Positions 1-9,102 of a DNA stretch of 64,000 nucleotides are shown here, piece by piece. The notes under the pieces are model-generated. The model was not told where the DNA came from, searched no databases, and saw nothing but the letters and a program-made list of their open reading frames with translations. Each line of letters starts with the position of its first letter. Within the stretch, counting starts at the first letter, position 1. This DNA comes from Bifidobacterium callimiconis (GTDB taxonomy: Bacteria; Actinomycetota; Actinomycetes; Actinomycetales; Bifidobacteriaceae), in assembly GCF_003952005.1 (NCBI RefSeq), contig NZ_QXGJ01000002.1, positions 248,001-312,000 of the forward strand, given 5' to 3'. The position numbers and the translations under genes were made by a program.

Positions 1-1
1 G

Positions 2-634
2 AACGGCCTGCTGCAATGCTTCGTGGACGCCACCGACGACACACTCGACCCTGATTTCACAACATTCGACGACGACGACAACATCGATGACGGCAAGACC
101 TGGGAGTCGTGGAAGATCCGCTATATTCCCGCCAATCTACTGCTGACCGACGCCGCATACGCCGCTCAGGTGATCACGCCGCACTGGCAGCTGCGACACG
201 GCGGCGTGAAACCGACGAACGTGCCATTCGACGACGAGAACATGCAGTTCAAGCTGCACGGCGAGGCGACCAGCCAGCCCATGGGCGTGACCGACTACCG
301 CTATGAGGACCTGCTGGAATCGTGTCTGGAGCAGCTCGACGACGATGACCGGGAACTGTTGGACGGCAAATACACCGATGTGGAAAGCCTGCTGTTCGAC
401 CGGATCAGCGGCGACGGGCACCGCATCGGGGGCTACCCGCTGTTCACACAGGATGATCCGCGAACGTATATGGACGAGGAGGAGGCTGCGGATCTGGTCA
501 TGGTGGCGCAGATCAACAGCATCGAGTTCAAGATGATGCTCGGCGACAACGGCATCGGGCATATCTTCATTCCCGCCGAGGCCCTGCACGATCTGGACTT
601 CGATCAGGCTTTCTACCAGTGGGACTGCTACTGA
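2..634 (+). CDS. DUF1963 (YwqG-like) protein, 3' part
   Basis: The reading frame is open from base 2 and reads NGLLQCFVDATDD before the first internal GTG, so the gene begins upstream of the window and only its last 210 codons are seen. That opening matches the LQFF-D-like strand of the YwqG/DUF1963 family. The C-terminal part has the family's other hallmarks: HRIGGYPLFTQDDPR, then a strand of the MVAQINS type, then GDNGIGHIFI and a DFDQAFYQWDCY end. The family is cytosolic and its function is unknown. The protein is very acidic. A terminator is not obvious in the 166 bases before the next gene. Confidence 0.75.
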   Translation, partial: NGLLQCFVDATDDTLDPDFTTFDDDDNIDDGKTWESWKIRYIPANLLLTDAAYAAQVITPHWQLRHGGVKPTNVPFDDENMQFKLHGEATSQPMGVTDYRYEDLLESCLEQLDDDDRELLDGKYTDVESLLFDRISGDGHRIGGYPLFTQDDPRTYMDEEEAADLVMVAQINSIEFKMMLGDNGIGHIFIPAEALHDLDFDQAFYQWDCY

Positions 635-800
635 TCCGGCCCGCGCCGCGCCCATGTTCATATCCGTCCATGTTCACGTTCGAGCCGTCGCGCCGAATCG
701 TTAGGAACCGAGCGCCAAGGCACCTCCCGCCTACCACTGGTAGGCTGAGGCATTGGATCAGGACCAGATCCGATACCCATATTGGAGGGAAGATACGTCG

Positions 801-1820
801 ATGCCCCTGCAGCCCACTCGCCCAACGTCCGGCCGTGCCAGGAACCCTGCCCGAGGATTCGCCGTGGTGGACTTCGAGACCACGGGGCTGGTGCCGGAAC
901 GCGGCGACCGGGCCATCGAGATCGGTGTGACACTGCTCGACCCAGACGGCAACATCGAGCACGAGGACGAGACGCTCATCCATGTCAGCCGAGACCTAGG
1001 CGCACAGCACGTGCACCATATCCGAGCTGCGGAACTGAAGCACGCACCGGAGTTCGACGGCATCGCCAGGCAGCTGCGCGACTATCTGGCCGGCCGAGTG
1101 TTCGTCGCGCACAACGTGGCGTTCGATTCACGGGTGCTGCGCAGCGAATACGCCCGGCTGGGCTATGACATCCCCGTTCAGGGCAAGACGACCTCAGCCA
1201 ATCGCCGCGGCGCCGAGGCCTCCACGGCCCTGTGCACCATGCGGCTCGGCGGCAAGCTGCTCGGTGTCCGCTCACTCGCCGCTTGCTGCGCCCGGTTCGG
1301 CATCGGCAACCCGGACGCGCATAGCGCACTGAGCGACGCCCATGCCACAGCGCTCCTGCTGCGCGAATACATGCGCATGATCCCGGAATGGCCAGGCTGG
1401 GCCGCGCACCTCGATGCCGCCGGACGCGCACAATGGCCGCGCATCAGCGAGGACATGGCCCGATGGCTGCCCCGACCGTCGCACACCGACATCATGGACT
1501 CCGGCATCATGGACGGCGACACCGCGCTTACTACAAGCGTCACAACCGAGACCACGCCCATTCCCCCGCCGCGCCTGCGCGAAGGCGACCGCATCGTGCT
1601 CACCGGCGCGATGTCGCAGCGCCGCGCCGACTGGATCGACGACCTCGCCGCAGTGGGCATCACGGTCTGGCCGTCAGTCACCAAGAAGGTACGGCTCGTG
1701 GTCGCCGCCGACGTGGACACCGAATCCACCAAGGCGCGCAAGGCCCGCGCCTACAACATTCCCATCGTCAGCGAGCGCTGGCTCAAAACCGCCGTCGAAA
1801 ACGGCGTCGACACCGCCTGA
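801..1820 (+). CDS. DnaQ-like 3'-5' exonuclease with C-terminal BRCT domain
   Basis: This 339-residue protein has two domains. Residues 18-190 are a DEDD exonuclease: ExoI DFETTG at about residue 24, ExoII AHNVAFDSRVL at about 103, and an ExoIII SDAHATALLL helix. After a Pro/Thr-rich linker, residues 255-339 form a BRCT domain (GDRIVLTGAMS, VRLVVAADV, ARAYNIPIVSERWL). The same layout occurs in actinobacterial proteins annotated as the DNA polymerase III epsilon-like chain, which are thought to act in DNA repair or replication rather than as the core proofreader. ATG 801 is chosen because GGAGG lies at 785-789; an in-frame start at 753 has no ribosome site. The gene is monocistronic. Confidence 0.85.
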   Translation: MPLQPTRPTSGRARNPARGFAVVDFETTGLVPERGDRAIEIGVTLLDPDGNIEHEDETLIHVSRDLGAQHVHHIRAAELKHAPEFDGIARQLRDYLAGRVFVAHNVAFDSRVLRSEYARLGYDIPVQGKTTSANRRGAEASTALCTMRLGGKLLGVRSLAACCARFGIGNPDAHSALSDAHATALLLREYMRMIPEWPGWAAHLDAAGRAQWPRISEDMARWLPRPSHTDIMDSGIMDGDTALTTSVTTETTPIPPPRLREGDRIVLTGAMSQRRADWIDDLAAVGITVWPSVTKKVRLVVAADVDTESTKARKARAYNIPIVSERWLKTAVENGVDTA

Positions 1821-1911
1821 ACTCCGGGTATTTGACCCCTCATGGTCCGAACGGTCCGCACAGTCCAAACAGCACGAACAGCCCAAACAGCGCAAATAGT
1901 CGGGGAAAGAC

Positions 1912-2805
1912 TCACACCAATCCGAGCATGGCGAACGCGTTGGCAATGCCGTCGTCATGAATGTCGGTGGTCACGATGTCGACGATGTCCTTGATGCCGT
2001 GGATCGCGTTGCCCATGGCCACGCTGGTGCCGGCCATCTTCAGCATGGCGGTGTCGTTGTCGCTGTCGCCGATGGCGATCGTGTCGGCGATGTCGCAGCC
2101 GAGCGCAGCGGCCACGTCACGCACGGCCGTGCCCTTGTCCACGCCGTTGATGAGCAGTTCGCCGTTGTTCGGCGAGATACGATCGTACGACGCGTGCACG
2201 GTGGTGAACCATGGGCTCAGGTCGCGCTGCACGTCCTCGAAGCTCACGTCCGGGTCGGGCTTGGAGAAGTAGGATCCCTTGCTCGCGCGGATCACGTGGC
2301 CGAGCGTGGAGCCCTCGGGGATCTCCACGTCGTCGATCACATGCCAGTATTTGGCGAATTCGCCGCTGTTCCACGCCGACTTCTTCGCCTGCAGATGCCG
2401 CAGATATCCCTGCGAGATGTACATGCCATCGGCGCCCTGCCACTGGTAGCTTTCGATGTCGTGCCGTTTGAAGTATTCGGTCGCCGCGTCGATCGCCTCG
2501 GGCGTGACGAAATGCTGGAACAGCACACGCTCGCCGAGGTTCGCCTGCGCGCCGGCCACGGAGACCACGCCGTCGAATCCGAGGTCAAGAATGCTCCGCT
2601 CGATTTTGGGCAGTGAGCGCCCGGTGCAGATGAACAGCCTGTGCCCGTTGGCCTGCGCCGCGCGGCATGCGGCTTTGGCCGATTCGGGGACGATGTGGTG
2701 CTCGTCCGCCAGCGTGCCGTCGATGTCGATGAACACCAGTTTGCCGTGCGCCTTGCCGTCGCTTGCCTTGCCACTGCCGTCATTTATGGAACCGTTGGAA
2801 ACCAT
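1912..2805 (-). CDS. HAD-superfamily (Cof-type) sugar/nucleotide phosphatase
   Basis: The 297-residue protein is a Cof/YidA-like HAD hydrolase. Motif I is VFIDIDGTLADEHH with the nucleophilic aspartate, motif II is LFICTGRS, and motif III/IV is AIGDSDNDTAMLKMAG followed by AMGNA. A C2-type cap lies between motifs II and III. Enzymes of this family dephosphorylate sugar phosphates or nucleotides in the cytosol; the substrate cannot be read from the sequence. The start ATG at 2805 follows GGGAGG. The frame stays open for another 780 bases upstream, but that part is Arg/His-rich shadow of the AEC gene. The gene is divergent from the AEC transporter, with 129 bases between them. Confidence 0.88.
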   Translation of the reverse strand: MVSNGSINDGSGKASDGKAHGKLVFIDIDGTLADEHHIVPESAKAACRAAQANGHRLFICTGRSLPKIERSILDLGFDGVVSVAGAQANLGERVLFQHFVTPEAIDAATEYFKRHDIESYQWQGADGMYISQGYLRHLQAKKSAWNSGEFAKYWHVIDDVEIPEGSTLGHVIRASKGSYFSKPDPDVSFEDVQRDLSPWFTTVHASYDRISPNNGELLINGVDKGTAVRDVAAALGCDIADTIAIGDSDNDTAMLKMAGTSVAMGNAIHGIKDIVDIVTTDIHDDGIANAFAMLGLV

Positions 2806-2934
2806 AAGCCCTCCCGTCGTGTTTGACAGTAATGTACCGCAGTGGCGCATACATCGTCGCAGGAATACGAACCCATTCATGCGACGCACGACAATGCGGC
2901 CGCATATCGCACGCAGCAATCGGAGGGCGTACAC

Positions 2935-3876
2935 ATGGGACTCATCTCGGCGATGCAGGGATTCTGCGTCATCGGCATCATCATTCTCATCGGCTATATC
3001 GCGGCCCGCTTCCGCATCGGCGGTCCCACTGCGCAGATGGTGCTCAACAGGTTCAGCTATTTCGTGTCCACGCCGTGCCTGATGTTCGCGATCCTGTCGA
3101 AGGAGCATCTGTCGGACGTGTTCAAACCGTCGATCGCGGTGGCCATCGCCTGCGCGGTGATCACCGGGGCGATATTTCTCGGCCTGAACGCGACGATATT
3201 TCACATGGGTTCGGCGGACACGACGATCGGCGTTCTGGTGTCGATGTACATGAATGCGAACAACATCGGCCTGCCGATCGCCACGTACATCCTCGGCAAT
3301 CCGGCCGCGGTCACGCCGATCGTGCTGATCCAGCAGGTGCTGTTCACACCGATCGCACTCACGTCGCTGGATCTGTCGTCGCGCGGCAGGGTGAGCGTGA
3401 AGGCGATCGTGACGCAGCCGTTGCATCAGCCCATTCTGATCGGCGTGATGATCGGCATCGTCACGTCGGCGGTCAGCGATGCGGCGGGCTGGTTTGTCGT
3501 GCCGAGCTATATCTACGATCCGATCAACATCGTGGGCAATTCCGCGGTGCCGCTGATTCTCATGGCGTTCGGCATGTCGTTGCATGGGTCGAAACCGTTG
3601 GGCAAGGATTCGAACCGCGCGGCCACGATCGTCGCCGCTCTGCTGAAGAACGCGGTCATGCCGTTCGTTGCGTTCCTGCTCGCCTATTTCATGGGATTCC
3701 GTGGTGCGGAACTGTATTCGTGCGTGGTGCTGGCCGCGCTACCCACCGCGCAGAACGTGTACAACTACGCGGCACGATACGAGGCAGGCACCACGTTCGC
3801 GCGCGACGGCATTCTGTTGAGCACGCTGTCGTCGCCGATCTTCATCTTCGTGATCGCCGGACTGCTGGGTTCGTGA
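2935..3876 (+). CDS. AEC family (auxin efflux carrier-like) transporter
   Basis: The 313-residue integral membrane protein has about ten hydrophobic segments in two halves, the first beginning at residue 10 (FCVIGIIILIGYIAA). Recognisable family signatures are NRFSYFVSTPCLMF, NANNIGLPIATYILG and AALPTAQNVYNYAARY. AEC carriers export or exchange small organic acids or amino acids such as malate; the substrate here is unknown. ATG 2935 is preceded by GGAGGGCGTACAC. Earlier in-frame starts lack a ribosome site. No partner gene is adjacent on the same strand. Confidence 0.85.
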   Translation: MGLISAMQGFCVIGIIILIGYIAARFRIGGPTAQMVLNRFSYFVSTPCLMFAILSKEHLSDVFKPSIAVAIACAVITGAIFLGLNATIFHMGSADTTIGVLVSMYMNANNIGLPIATYILGNPAAVTPIVLIQQVLFTPIALTSLDLSSRGRVSVKAIVTQPLHQPILIGVMIGIVTSAVSDAAGWFVVPSYIYDPINIVGNSAVPLILMAFGMSLHGSKPLGKDSNRAATIVAALLKNAVMPFVAFLLAYFMGFRGAELYSCVVLAALPTAQNVYNYAARYEAGTTFARDGILLSTLSSPIFIFVIAGLLGS

Positions 3877-3890
3877 GTCGGGGTCGTAAG

Positions 3891-3929
3891 CTCTGCGTTA
3901 CGACTCTGCGTTACAACTCTGCGTTGCGA
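3891..3929. repeat. 13-bp tandem repeat, three units
   Basis: Three head-to-tail units, ctctgcgttacga, ctctgcgttacaa and ctctgcgttgcga, start 15 bases after the AEC stop codon. The units differ at one or two positions. No coding sense is apparent; this may be replication slippage in the 3' region. Confidence 0.8.
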
Positions 3930-4145
3930 CGTTCGCCGGTTTACGCCGAACCATGTCGAAATCATGCGACCCTTCACACCGATAACGTCCCATAGCCAAC
4001 GCGTATGACGGACTCGTCGTGTCTGCCGCCACGCTCCCCTAGACTCGCTGATATCCATACGGAATCCGCGGCGAATCATGGGGATGGCCGCCGCGGAAAC
4101 GCGCCTGTTATGGCAGCTATGGCAGCCGACGAGAAAGGTCGATCA

Positions 4146-5126
4146 GTGAACAAACGCGAACGTGTGCTCAACGCCCTCAACAATCGTCCCGCCGATCATG
4201 TGCCGGTGGGCTTCTGGTTCCACTTCTCCGGCGAAGAGGAGACCGGCGAGCGCAACGTGCAGGCGCACCTGAACTACTATCGGCAGACGGATCTCGACTT
4301 TCTCAAGGTCATGTCCGACGGGTTCTTCAACTATCCGTTTAACGTGGAGATCACCGAGGCGCACGACTGGTATGGTCTGGAGCCGTTGCAGCCGCATGAT
4401 CCGTGGATCGAGCAGCAGGTGGAGCGCGTCCGTGCCCTGGTGGAGGCGATCGGCGATGAGCGTTGCGTGTTCTACAACGTATTCGCGCCGCTGTCGTACC
4501 TGCGATTCGGCGCCGAACAGGTGGGCCGTCATTTCGATCGTGTGGTCGCCGATCTGCGTGAGGATCCCAATGCCGTGCTGCACGCGCTGGACACGATCGG
4601 CCAGACCGCGTCGATTCTGGCACGACGCGTGATCGAAGAGGCCGGCGCGGACGGCGTGTATTACTGCGTGCAGAACGGCGAGAAGGGTCTGTTCACCCCG
4701 GAGGAGCATCGTCGTTGGGTGAGGCCGTCGGACCTGTATGCGCTTGAGCACGCCAACCGGTATTCGGACAACAACATCGTGCATTTCTGCGGGTTCGCCG
4801 GCAAGGAGAATCAGCTGGAACTGTGGAAGGACTATCCAGGCAAGGCGGTCAATTGGGCGGTGCATGTGGATGATCTGTCGTTGAACGACGGCCGTCTGTT
4901 CTTCGGTGGTCGTGCGTCGCTGGCCGGGTTCGAAACCCATTGGGATGCGAACGGGCACCGCGGCATTATTTACAGCGGCACCAAGGAAGAGCTGCAGCAG
5001 TACACGCGCGATCTGATCCTCGATCATGGCAAGCACGGTCTGCTGCTTGGCGGCGACTGCACGATCGACGCCAAGCTCGACTGGGAGCGCATCCGCTGGA
5101 TCGTGGAGACCGCGCGCTCGCTGTAA
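4146..5126 (+). CDS. Uroporphyrinogen decarboxylase (URO-D) family protein
   Basis: The 326-residue protein belongs to the URO-D superfamily: NKRERVLNALNNRPADHVPVGFW at the start, a TIM-barrel core (FLKVMSDGFFNYPF, IIYSGTKEEL) and GLLLGGDCTID near the end. Besides true HemE, the family holds methylcobamide:thiol methyltransferases and O-demethylases; short solitary members like this one are not heme enzymes as a rule. The tryptophan-rich WFHFSGEEE segment and the lack of the usual HemE N-terminal arginine motif favour the second group. GTG 4146 is chosen because GAAAGG lies just upstream; the frame is open back to 4005. It precedes the TPP-controlled tenA but has its own strand-matched intergenic space. 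Confidence 0.75.
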   Translation: MNKRERVLNALNNRPADHVPVGFWFHFSGEEETGERNVQAHLNYYRQTDLDFLKVMSDGFFNYPFNVEITEAHDWYGLEPLQPHDPWIEQQVERVRALVEAIGDERCVFYNVFAPLSYLRFGAEQVGRHFDRVVADLREDPNAVLHALDTIGQTASILARRVIEEAGADGVYYCVQNGEKGLFTPEEHRRWVRPSDLYALEHANRYSDNNIVHFCGFAGKENQLELWKDYPGKAVNWAVHVDDLSLNDGRLFFGGRASLAGFETHWDANGHRGIIYSGTKEELQQYTRDLILDHGKHGLLLGGDCTIDAKLDWERIRWIVETARSL

Positions 5127-5163
5127 TCCCCCGGCACCCCCGTCACCACTCGTATACTGAGGG

Positions 5164-5275
5164 ATGACACGGGGTGCTGTTCTGCGTTCCGGCGGAGTTT
5201 CCCATGGAATACGCCGATGACCGGATGGCTGAGAGACACCCGCCGAACCTGTACGGGCAATGCTGACGAAGGGAT
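5164..5275 (+). promoter_or_regulatory. TPP (THI-box) riboswitch controlling tenA
   Basis: The leader contains the conserved THI elements in order: CGGGGTGCT at 5170, GGCTGAGA at about 5227, an ACCC arm, GAACCTG at about 5245, GGGCAATGC and finally GACGAAGGGA. The last element also provides the GAAGGGA ribosome site of tenA, so TPP binding would be expected to hide it and block translation. The GAACCTG-TACGGGCAA part departs slightly from the usual GAACCTGATC-GGGTAA. Confidence 0.93.
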
Positions 5276-5280
5276 GTCAT

Positions 5281-6018
5281 ATGACCGAAAACAGTGCCGT
5301 TGCAAACACAGCCGAGAATGCCGCCGATAATGCTGCTCTCGAGGCCGACACGGTCACGACCGCAACCGCCACGACCACGTATGAGCGTCTGCGCGCGCTT
5401 GTGCACGATGACTGGGAGGCGGCCGTCAACCATCGTTTTGTCAGGGAGCTGGTGGATGAGACCATCGACCCGGACGTGCTGCGTGACTATCTGATTCAGG
5501 ACTACCAGTTCTCCGAGGACTTCCTGTCGCTGCTCGGTCAGGTGCTGGCGTCGGCCGACACGATGAAGGCCAAGGTACGCTACGCCGCGCAGCTCGGATT
5601 CATCGCCGCCGACGAGGACACGTACTTCCAGGATCGTTTCGCCCAGTACGGCGTGAGCGAGGATCAGATCCTGCATCCCGAACTGGCCACGGCGAGCCGC
5701 GGCTTCAAGAAGCTGTACACCGACACCATTGAGACCCGGTCGTACAAGGACGGTCTGGCAGTGCTCGTGGTGGCCGAAAGCCTGTACCTGGACTGGGCCG
5801 AACGCGCCACCGACCATGGTCGCAAGCTGCCGGTGAAGCCCGAGCATCGCGGATGGGTGGATGTGCATCGCGGCGAGTTCTTCAGCGAATGGGTGGACTT
5901 CCTGATCGCCGAACTCAACCGCGTGGCCAGCGCCGACGACCCCGAACTGCAGGAACGCTTCCGCACCGCCGTCAAGTACGAACGCGGCTTCTTCGACGAC
6001 GCCTACGCCAATAGGTGA
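5281..6018 (+). CDS. tenA: TenA family thiaminase II / thiamin salvage hydrolase
   Basis: The 245-residue protein is a TenA/THI-4-like helical-bundle enzyme, which releases hydroxymethylpyrimidine from degraded thiamin. It has a roughly 30-residue Ala/Thr-rich N-terminal extension, then YERLRALVHDDWEAAVNHRFV, DYLIQDYQF, and the ALAVLVVAE-type helix (here GLAVLVVAESLYLDWAE), ending EFFSEWVDFL and KYERGFFDDAY. The cysteine that serves as nucleophile in TenA_C proteins is absent from the protein, and a glutamate lies in VVAESLY, so it is closer to the TenA_E type. Control by the TPP riboswitch directly upstream supports a role in thiamin salvage. Confidence 0.88.
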   Translation: MTENSAVANTAENAADNAALEADTVTTATATTTYERLRALVHDDWEAAVNHRFVRELVDETIDPDVLRDYLIQDYQFSEDFLSLLGQVLASADTMKAKVRYAAQLGFIAADEDTYFQDRFAQYGVSEDQILHPELATASRGFKKLYTDTIETRSYKDGLAVLVVAESLYLDWAERATDHGRKLPVKPEHRGWVDVHRGEFFSEWVDFLIAELNRVASADDPELQERFRTAVKYERGFFDDAYANR

Positions 6019-6044
6019 CCGAGACCGCCGTACCTCATGTGGTC

Positions 6045-6096
6045 TTGGCTCCCCTCTCTGAGGGGAGCTGTCGGCAAAGCCGACTGAGGGGAGCCA
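6045..6096. repeat. Imperfect palindromic repeat, family 1 copy a
   Basis: A 52-base element framed by ggctcccctc and gaggggagcc, with an inner hairpin gtcggcaaagccgac. Related elements lie at 8921-8976 and 62043-62096. It is a REP-like intergenic repeat between tenA and the AT-rich gene. Confidence 0.8.
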
Positions 6097-6134
6097 CCGG
6101 CCACGCACACCAACCAGAGAGAATCGAGAGAATC

Positions 6135-8045
6135 ATGTGCGCCATGCGCAATATCGATGACCAGTTGAGAGCCGGTAAGGATGATCCAGATTTCGGCCAC
6201 AAATGTGCCATGCTGCTGCTCGGCATGCATCGATGGACGAACCAGCAAAATACGAATGTGACATTTACCGACACTGGAAATCTTGCCTATCAGATCAGCA
6301 TTCGTTCTACGTTGGACCCGACCAAATATATTCTCTGGGGTAAAAACGGTAATGCCAATAATCCATATGTCGCTATTCCTGTTTGCTATCTCGATAACGG
6401 CAATCACACGAATCGTAGTCTCACCGACCGAGATGGGCAGGAATTGCCGGCAACTACATATGCAGAGACCTCGTTCATCACTAAACAAGCTCTTTGGTAT
6501 TTATGGAATCAAATTCCTTCTCGTGAAGAAATTCAATACTTCGTTGAAGGTTATTTCAATAAAATCGATTCGTCAATGGTTCAATTTCCCAAAAGACTCA
6601 ACAATATTTTTCGTAACATAAGTTCCGATAATAGAAAAGATCATGTTTCTCTTCGAGAGCAAGATCAACATAATGAACAACACTGGCAAAGTGCTCGATT
6701 GGCTGATCTAGCCAATCTAGTTACACGAAACTTCGTCAAGAATGAAGATCAGCAATCTTTTGACGAAGAGTGCACTTCCTTCAGACTGGAATGCATGGAA
6801 CACCTGCACAAACTCATAAACTCCTCCGACAACAACTCCGCCTCCGGAAACGCCACACTATTGACATGTGCACTGTTTCTCGGACTCCTCGACTGGATAC
6901 GGTCATCGCATCACGAAAACAACTCAGACACCGAAGCCGATCCCACAAGCCGACATGCAATCGGCGACGAGAATATGCAAGCTTTAACGTCTCTGCTCTT
7001 GCTGTTATCGAATCTTTGTAAACAATATCCGCTGATAGCCCTAGTGCCACAGTCGGACACACAACCGAAAATGTTGTTCACCCTACGATTCGACACTACA
7101 TATCCCAGTCTCACAAACCCTCAAACATGGCCACAACGAATCAGCGAAGCAATTATAGGCCCCACACATCTTTCAGATACCGTCAACCTCGGCTTTCAAT
7201 CTTATGCTGCGCGCGCATCCCACATTGAAGTTACCCCAATTGAACATACAGACGTCGAGAGCGTAAAAGAAATTACCAAAGAGCCGCCATCGAAATCGGA
7301 GAACATCGACAAGGCCAGCAACAAGAAATCTGATATCAAAATGCATTTCATTGCCGGACGCATTCATTGCGTACGGTATTTCTCCAGCCACCAGCCCATT
7401 ACCTATATTCAACTCAACATTATTCCCGACCAGCGGACACTACAATATTCCTTGTTGTGGTCATTGCTTCTTGCTGCTCTCTCCACCTTTAATCTTGTAT
7501 CACTGTTCGGCTACTATCCAATGATCAGTATTTTTACTGGAGATAATCTTATAGCAGGACTGTCCATGATTTTCACCCTCTGGCTAGCAAAGACTCTCTC
7601 AGGAATCAATAACTCTCTTTCCGATCATGTTCGACAAAAATTGGACGACACAATTTCCAAGTCCTTGATCTTTTACTCAATATCATATGCGTCAGCATTC
7701 CTTAATCTCGGAATACGATACCCCGGAGACCATGAGGGACTTACGTTACCGCAGCTTCCGGCATCCATTATCAAGTATGCAACATTAGCAATTACTATTT
7801 TGACAGGATTAGTGACTCTAATCATATCGGCAAAGGTATGCCTATGGTCTCGCCACAGACGCAAAGCCAATGATCAAGGAGAAATCAATAACAAGCCATA
7901 TCCGCTTGATAGGGTTTCAAAGTCCGAATGCAAAGAAAGTAATACGGATACCTTGGAAGAGGCACCATTCAGCATTCTTTCCGGCCGCAAAGAACGAGAA
8001 CGGGTTCTAAAAATCATAAATGAGTTTTTGGAAAATCATTGGTGA
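6135..8045 (+). CDS. Unrecognised membrane protein, AT-rich, probably acquired
   Basis: I do not recognise this 636-residue protein. Residues 1-430 are soluble, polar and rich in Asn, Gln, His and Ser, with no known motif. Residues 435-610 contain four strongly hydrophobic segments: LLWSLLLAALSTFNLVSLFG, LIAGLSMIFTLWLAKTL, SLIFYSISYASAFLNLG and YATLAITILTGLVTLIIS. A charged C-terminal tail ends ERERVLKIINEFLENHW. A cytosolic sensor or effector part with a C-terminal membrane anchor is a guess from this layout. Codon use is AT-rich, unlike both neighbours, and a repeat element sits just before the gene, so transfer is likely. ATG 6135 follows a weak GAGAG; the frame is open from 6015. Confidence 0.7.
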   Translation: MCAMRNIDDQLRAGKDDPDFGHKCAMLLLGMHRWTNQQNTNVTFTDTGNLAYQISIRSTLDPTKYILWGKNGNANNPYVAIPVCYLDNGNHTNRSLTDRDGQELPATTYAETSFITKQALWYLWNQIPSREEIQYFVEGYFNKIDSSMVQFPKRLNNIFRNISSDNRKDHVSLREQDQHNEQHWQSARLADLANLVTRNFVKNEDQQSFDEECTSFRLECMEHLHKLINSSDNNSASGNATLLTCALFLGLLDWIRSSHHENNSDTEADPTSRHAIGDENMQALTSLLLLLSNLCKQYPLIALVPQSDTQPKMLFTLRFDTTYPSLTNPQTWPQRISEAIIGPTHLSDTVNLGFQSYAARASHIEVTPIEHTDVESVKEITKEPPSKSENIDKASNKKSDIKMHFIAGRIHCVRYFSSHQPITYIQLNIIPDQRTLQYSLLWSLLLAALSTFNLVSLFGYYPMISIFTGDNLIAGLSMIFTLWLAKTLSGINNSLSDHVRQKLDDTISKSLIFYSISYASAFLNLGIRYPGDHEGLTLPQLPASIIKYATLAITILTGLVTLIISAKVCLWSRHRRKANDQGEINNKPYPLDRVSKSECKESNTDTLEEAPFSILSGRKERERVLKIINEFLENHW

Positions 8046-8093
8046 AATATCACACATGTGATATCGAACCATCCAACCAAAGGAGCAGAAGGC

Positions 8094-8741
8094 ATGACTT
8101 CGCAGTATGAGAACATTCCGGAACCAGTGCATGATATTCCGCCGCTGAGCGAATATGCAAAGTCGGTGATTGCACGACTGGGTTTGGAGCCGCACCCGGA
8201 GGGTGGCTGGTATGTGCGCGACTGGCAGTCGGCATCGTTTGCCCCTGCTGATTTCGCGTCGCCGACGCAGCATCCCGGGTTCAGCATGGTCACTGGCAAT
8301 CGTCCGCTGGCGTCGTTGATCTACTTTCTGCTTCCGACCGGCGATTTCAGCGACTGGCATCAGGTGGATGCCGACGAACTGTGGCTGTGGCACGGTCCGG
8401 GTCACGTGACACTTGAACTGGCAGGCAACGGCGATGCGCCGGATCCATCGAAGTCCGAGCGCATCGTGCTGGGTTCCGGCCTGACCGATACGCGTACGGA
8501 TCCCGCAACGAATCCCGGTTCCGATACCAAGAGCTGCGGCAACAGCCCCGCTTCCGGCAACAGCAAGGGCTCCAACGTCGGCCCCGATGCAGACAATGCC
8601 GAACCCGTGATCGGCCACGCAATCGTGCCCGCCGGCGTCTGGCAGCGCACCATCCCCGGCGACGCCGACGCACTGGTCTCCTGCGTCGTCTCCCCCGGTT
8701 TCACCTTCGCCGGCTTCAACCTCGCGGACAACGCCGATTAA
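8094..8741 (+). CDS. DUF985 cupin-fold protein
   Basis: The 215-residue protein has the DUF985 (Cupin_5) signatures: LGLEPHPEGGWYVRDWQS at residue 30, ASLIYFLLPTGDFSDWH at about 75, and DELWLWHGPGHVTLEL. A Gly/Ser/Asn-rich insert of about 45 residues interrupts the barrel before the closing IVPAGVWQRTI and CVVSPGFTFAGF strands. The family binds small ligands or sugars in a cupin pocket; no reaction is established. ATG 8094 follows AAAGGAGCAGAAGGC. It stands alone on its strand. Confidence 0.85.
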   Translation: MTSQYENIPEPVHDIPPLSEYAKSVIARLGLEPHPEGGWYVRDWQSASFAPADFASPTQHPGFSMVTGNRPLASLIYFLLPTGDFSDWHQVDADELWLWHGPGHVTLELAGNGDAPDPSKSERIVLGSGLTDTRTDPATNPGSDTKSCGNSPASGNSKGSNVGPDADNAEPVIGHAIVPAGVWQRTIPGDADALVSCVVSPGFTFAGFNLADNAD

Positions 8742-8920
8742 GCGCCAGCACCCGTATACGCCCCTGGGGATGGGATGGTGTGGACGATCTCCCGCCAGGT
8801 TCGCATCCCCCGTCACAGCCACACGCGTTACCCCACCCTCGACGCACTTCCCCGCCAGATTCACCGCCGCACGCGTTATTCCTTTAAACGCGCTCCCCGC
8901 TGGAGTCGCCCCATCCCCAC

Positions 8921-8976
8921 GTGCTCCCTCCAAGGGAGGGAGCTGGCCGACAACGTCGGCCTGAGGGAGGGATAAC
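8921..8976. repeat. Imperfect palindromic repeat, family 1 copy b
   Basis: gctccctc...gagggagc arms followed by ggccgacaacgtcggcc and a closing gagggagg. Same architecture as 6045-6096, but with ctccctc in place of ctcccctc. Confidence 0.7.
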
Positions 8977-8992
8977 ATTCCGACAGCAACCC

Positions 8993-9102
8993 AAAAGTAT
9001 CCAGTACGGACGACACTTCCTAGCCAAACAAGTGAAAGTGTCCAGTATGGACGACACTTTCCCATCACACAGGCAAAAGTTTCCTCCACACTGGACACTT
9101 TC
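8993..9102. repeat. Three copies of a GTGTCCAGTATGGACGACACTTT box
   Basis: Boxes lie at 8993-9020 (direct), 9034-9062 (direct) and 9074-9102 (inverted). The shared core is AAGTRTCCAGTNYGGANGANACTT. Each is itself partly palindromic about CCAGTNYGG. Together they could fold into a large hairpin or bind a dimeric protein. Nothing in the window identifies the binder. Confidence 0.75.

Noticed and set aside
2806..3585. Extension of the HAD phosphatase frame by 260 codons upstream
   Set aside because: The extension is Arg/His-rich and antisense to the AEC carrier, and a strong ribosome site marks ATG 2805.
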